From Saccoglossus kowalevskii (Eukaryota; Hemichordata; Enteropneusta; Harrimaniidae), in assembly GCF_000003605.2 (NCBI RefSeq), contig NW_003123413.1:43889-75085 (forward strand): a stretch of 31,197 nt of DNA. Direction: 5' to 3'. Shown piece after piece: positions 30,899-31,197 of the stretch; the stretch's first letter is position 1, and each line of letters begins with the position of its first letter. A program made the position numbers and the translations under genes. Under the pieces are notes generated by a model, which ran no database searches, was not told the DNA's origin, and saw nothing but the letters and a program-made list of their open reading frames with translations.

Positions 30899-31197
30899 TC
30901 ATATCGCCGACACCAAATAAATATGATGGACTTCGCTGACAGAAACAAACTAGTAAAGATGTGATTGTCGTCAAAGATAAAAAAAACGAACAAAAGATGT
31001 CAATATTGATGAATCCAGTCTGACAGTTTGACAGTTTGTGTGTGGACATGGTATCTGGACCGCGCAGATGTCGGGACAGCGCCCCCATGACGGCAAACAT
31101 CGAGAGTCGATGGTCAAATTAATGGGCATTTTGATTAAGTTAGGGACTCCGTTCCACGCAAAATTTAAGGTTTGATTTGTTCGGCGTAATTTGGCAT
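30899..31197. other. Window end, nothing firm
   Basis: A short direct repeat GACAGTTT occurs twice near 31022-31039. No coding or RNA feature is supported. Confidence 0.5.

Overview
The window looks like nuclear DNA of a multicellular animal, most likely an invertebrate. It is AT-rich by eye and CpG dinucleotides are not depleted. There are no long uninterrupted genes, bacterial ribosome-binding sites or operons. What is present is degenerate tRNA-derived retroposons, microsatellites, a large minisatellite complex and short open segments flanked by GT/AG splice-like signals. I cannot name the species. The window reads as mostly intergenic or intronic sequence.

Coding evidence is thin. At this base composition I estimate by hand that several dozen open frames of 60-70 codons arise by chance over six frames, so most short ORFs here mean nothing. 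Only the plus-strand frame at 19344-19835 (161 codons from 19350) is clearly longer than expected; it carries a hydrophobic segment and a strong donor at 19495. Weaker candidates rest on splice signals or protein character: a receptor-like last-helix ORF (6848-7192), a possible terminal exon (4794-4988), a membrane-segment ORF (14707-14955), possible internal exons (15310-15450 plus, 23327-23434 minus, 29762-29875 plus), possible initiator exons (28093-28148, 28819-28863) and two ORFs with plausible starts (18921-19145, 30689-30898). No pair can be joined into a gene model with confidence, so no pathway can be proposed.

The dominant structure is a tandem-repeat complex of about 2.9 kb at 11361-14307. 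Array A (11361-11974) has 21-22 bp monomers in 65 and 108 bp multimers. Array B (12193-14307) has about 110 copies of a 19 bp monomer, with a 209 bp (11-mer) higher-order period between 13207 and 13833 and an almost exact 75 bp duplication at its right end. The two monomers appear related: deleting three bases from one array A variant gives nearly the array B unit. Array B monomers also contain overlapping inverted repeats, so the array is a ladder of potential hairpins.

Layout: 1-4793 has no firm gene, with microsatellites and a C/AC-expanded repeat near 1790-1893; 4794-7192 has two weak coding candidates and a diverged 144 bp tandem duplication; 7193-11360 is featureless apart from one inverted repeat; 11361-14307 is the satellite complex; 14308-19835 has the best coding candidates and two tRNA-like retroposon relics; 19836-28092 is mostly empty, with a probable retroposon tail at 22277-22390 and several perfect hairpins; 28093-31197 has short motif clusters and a few weak exon candidates.
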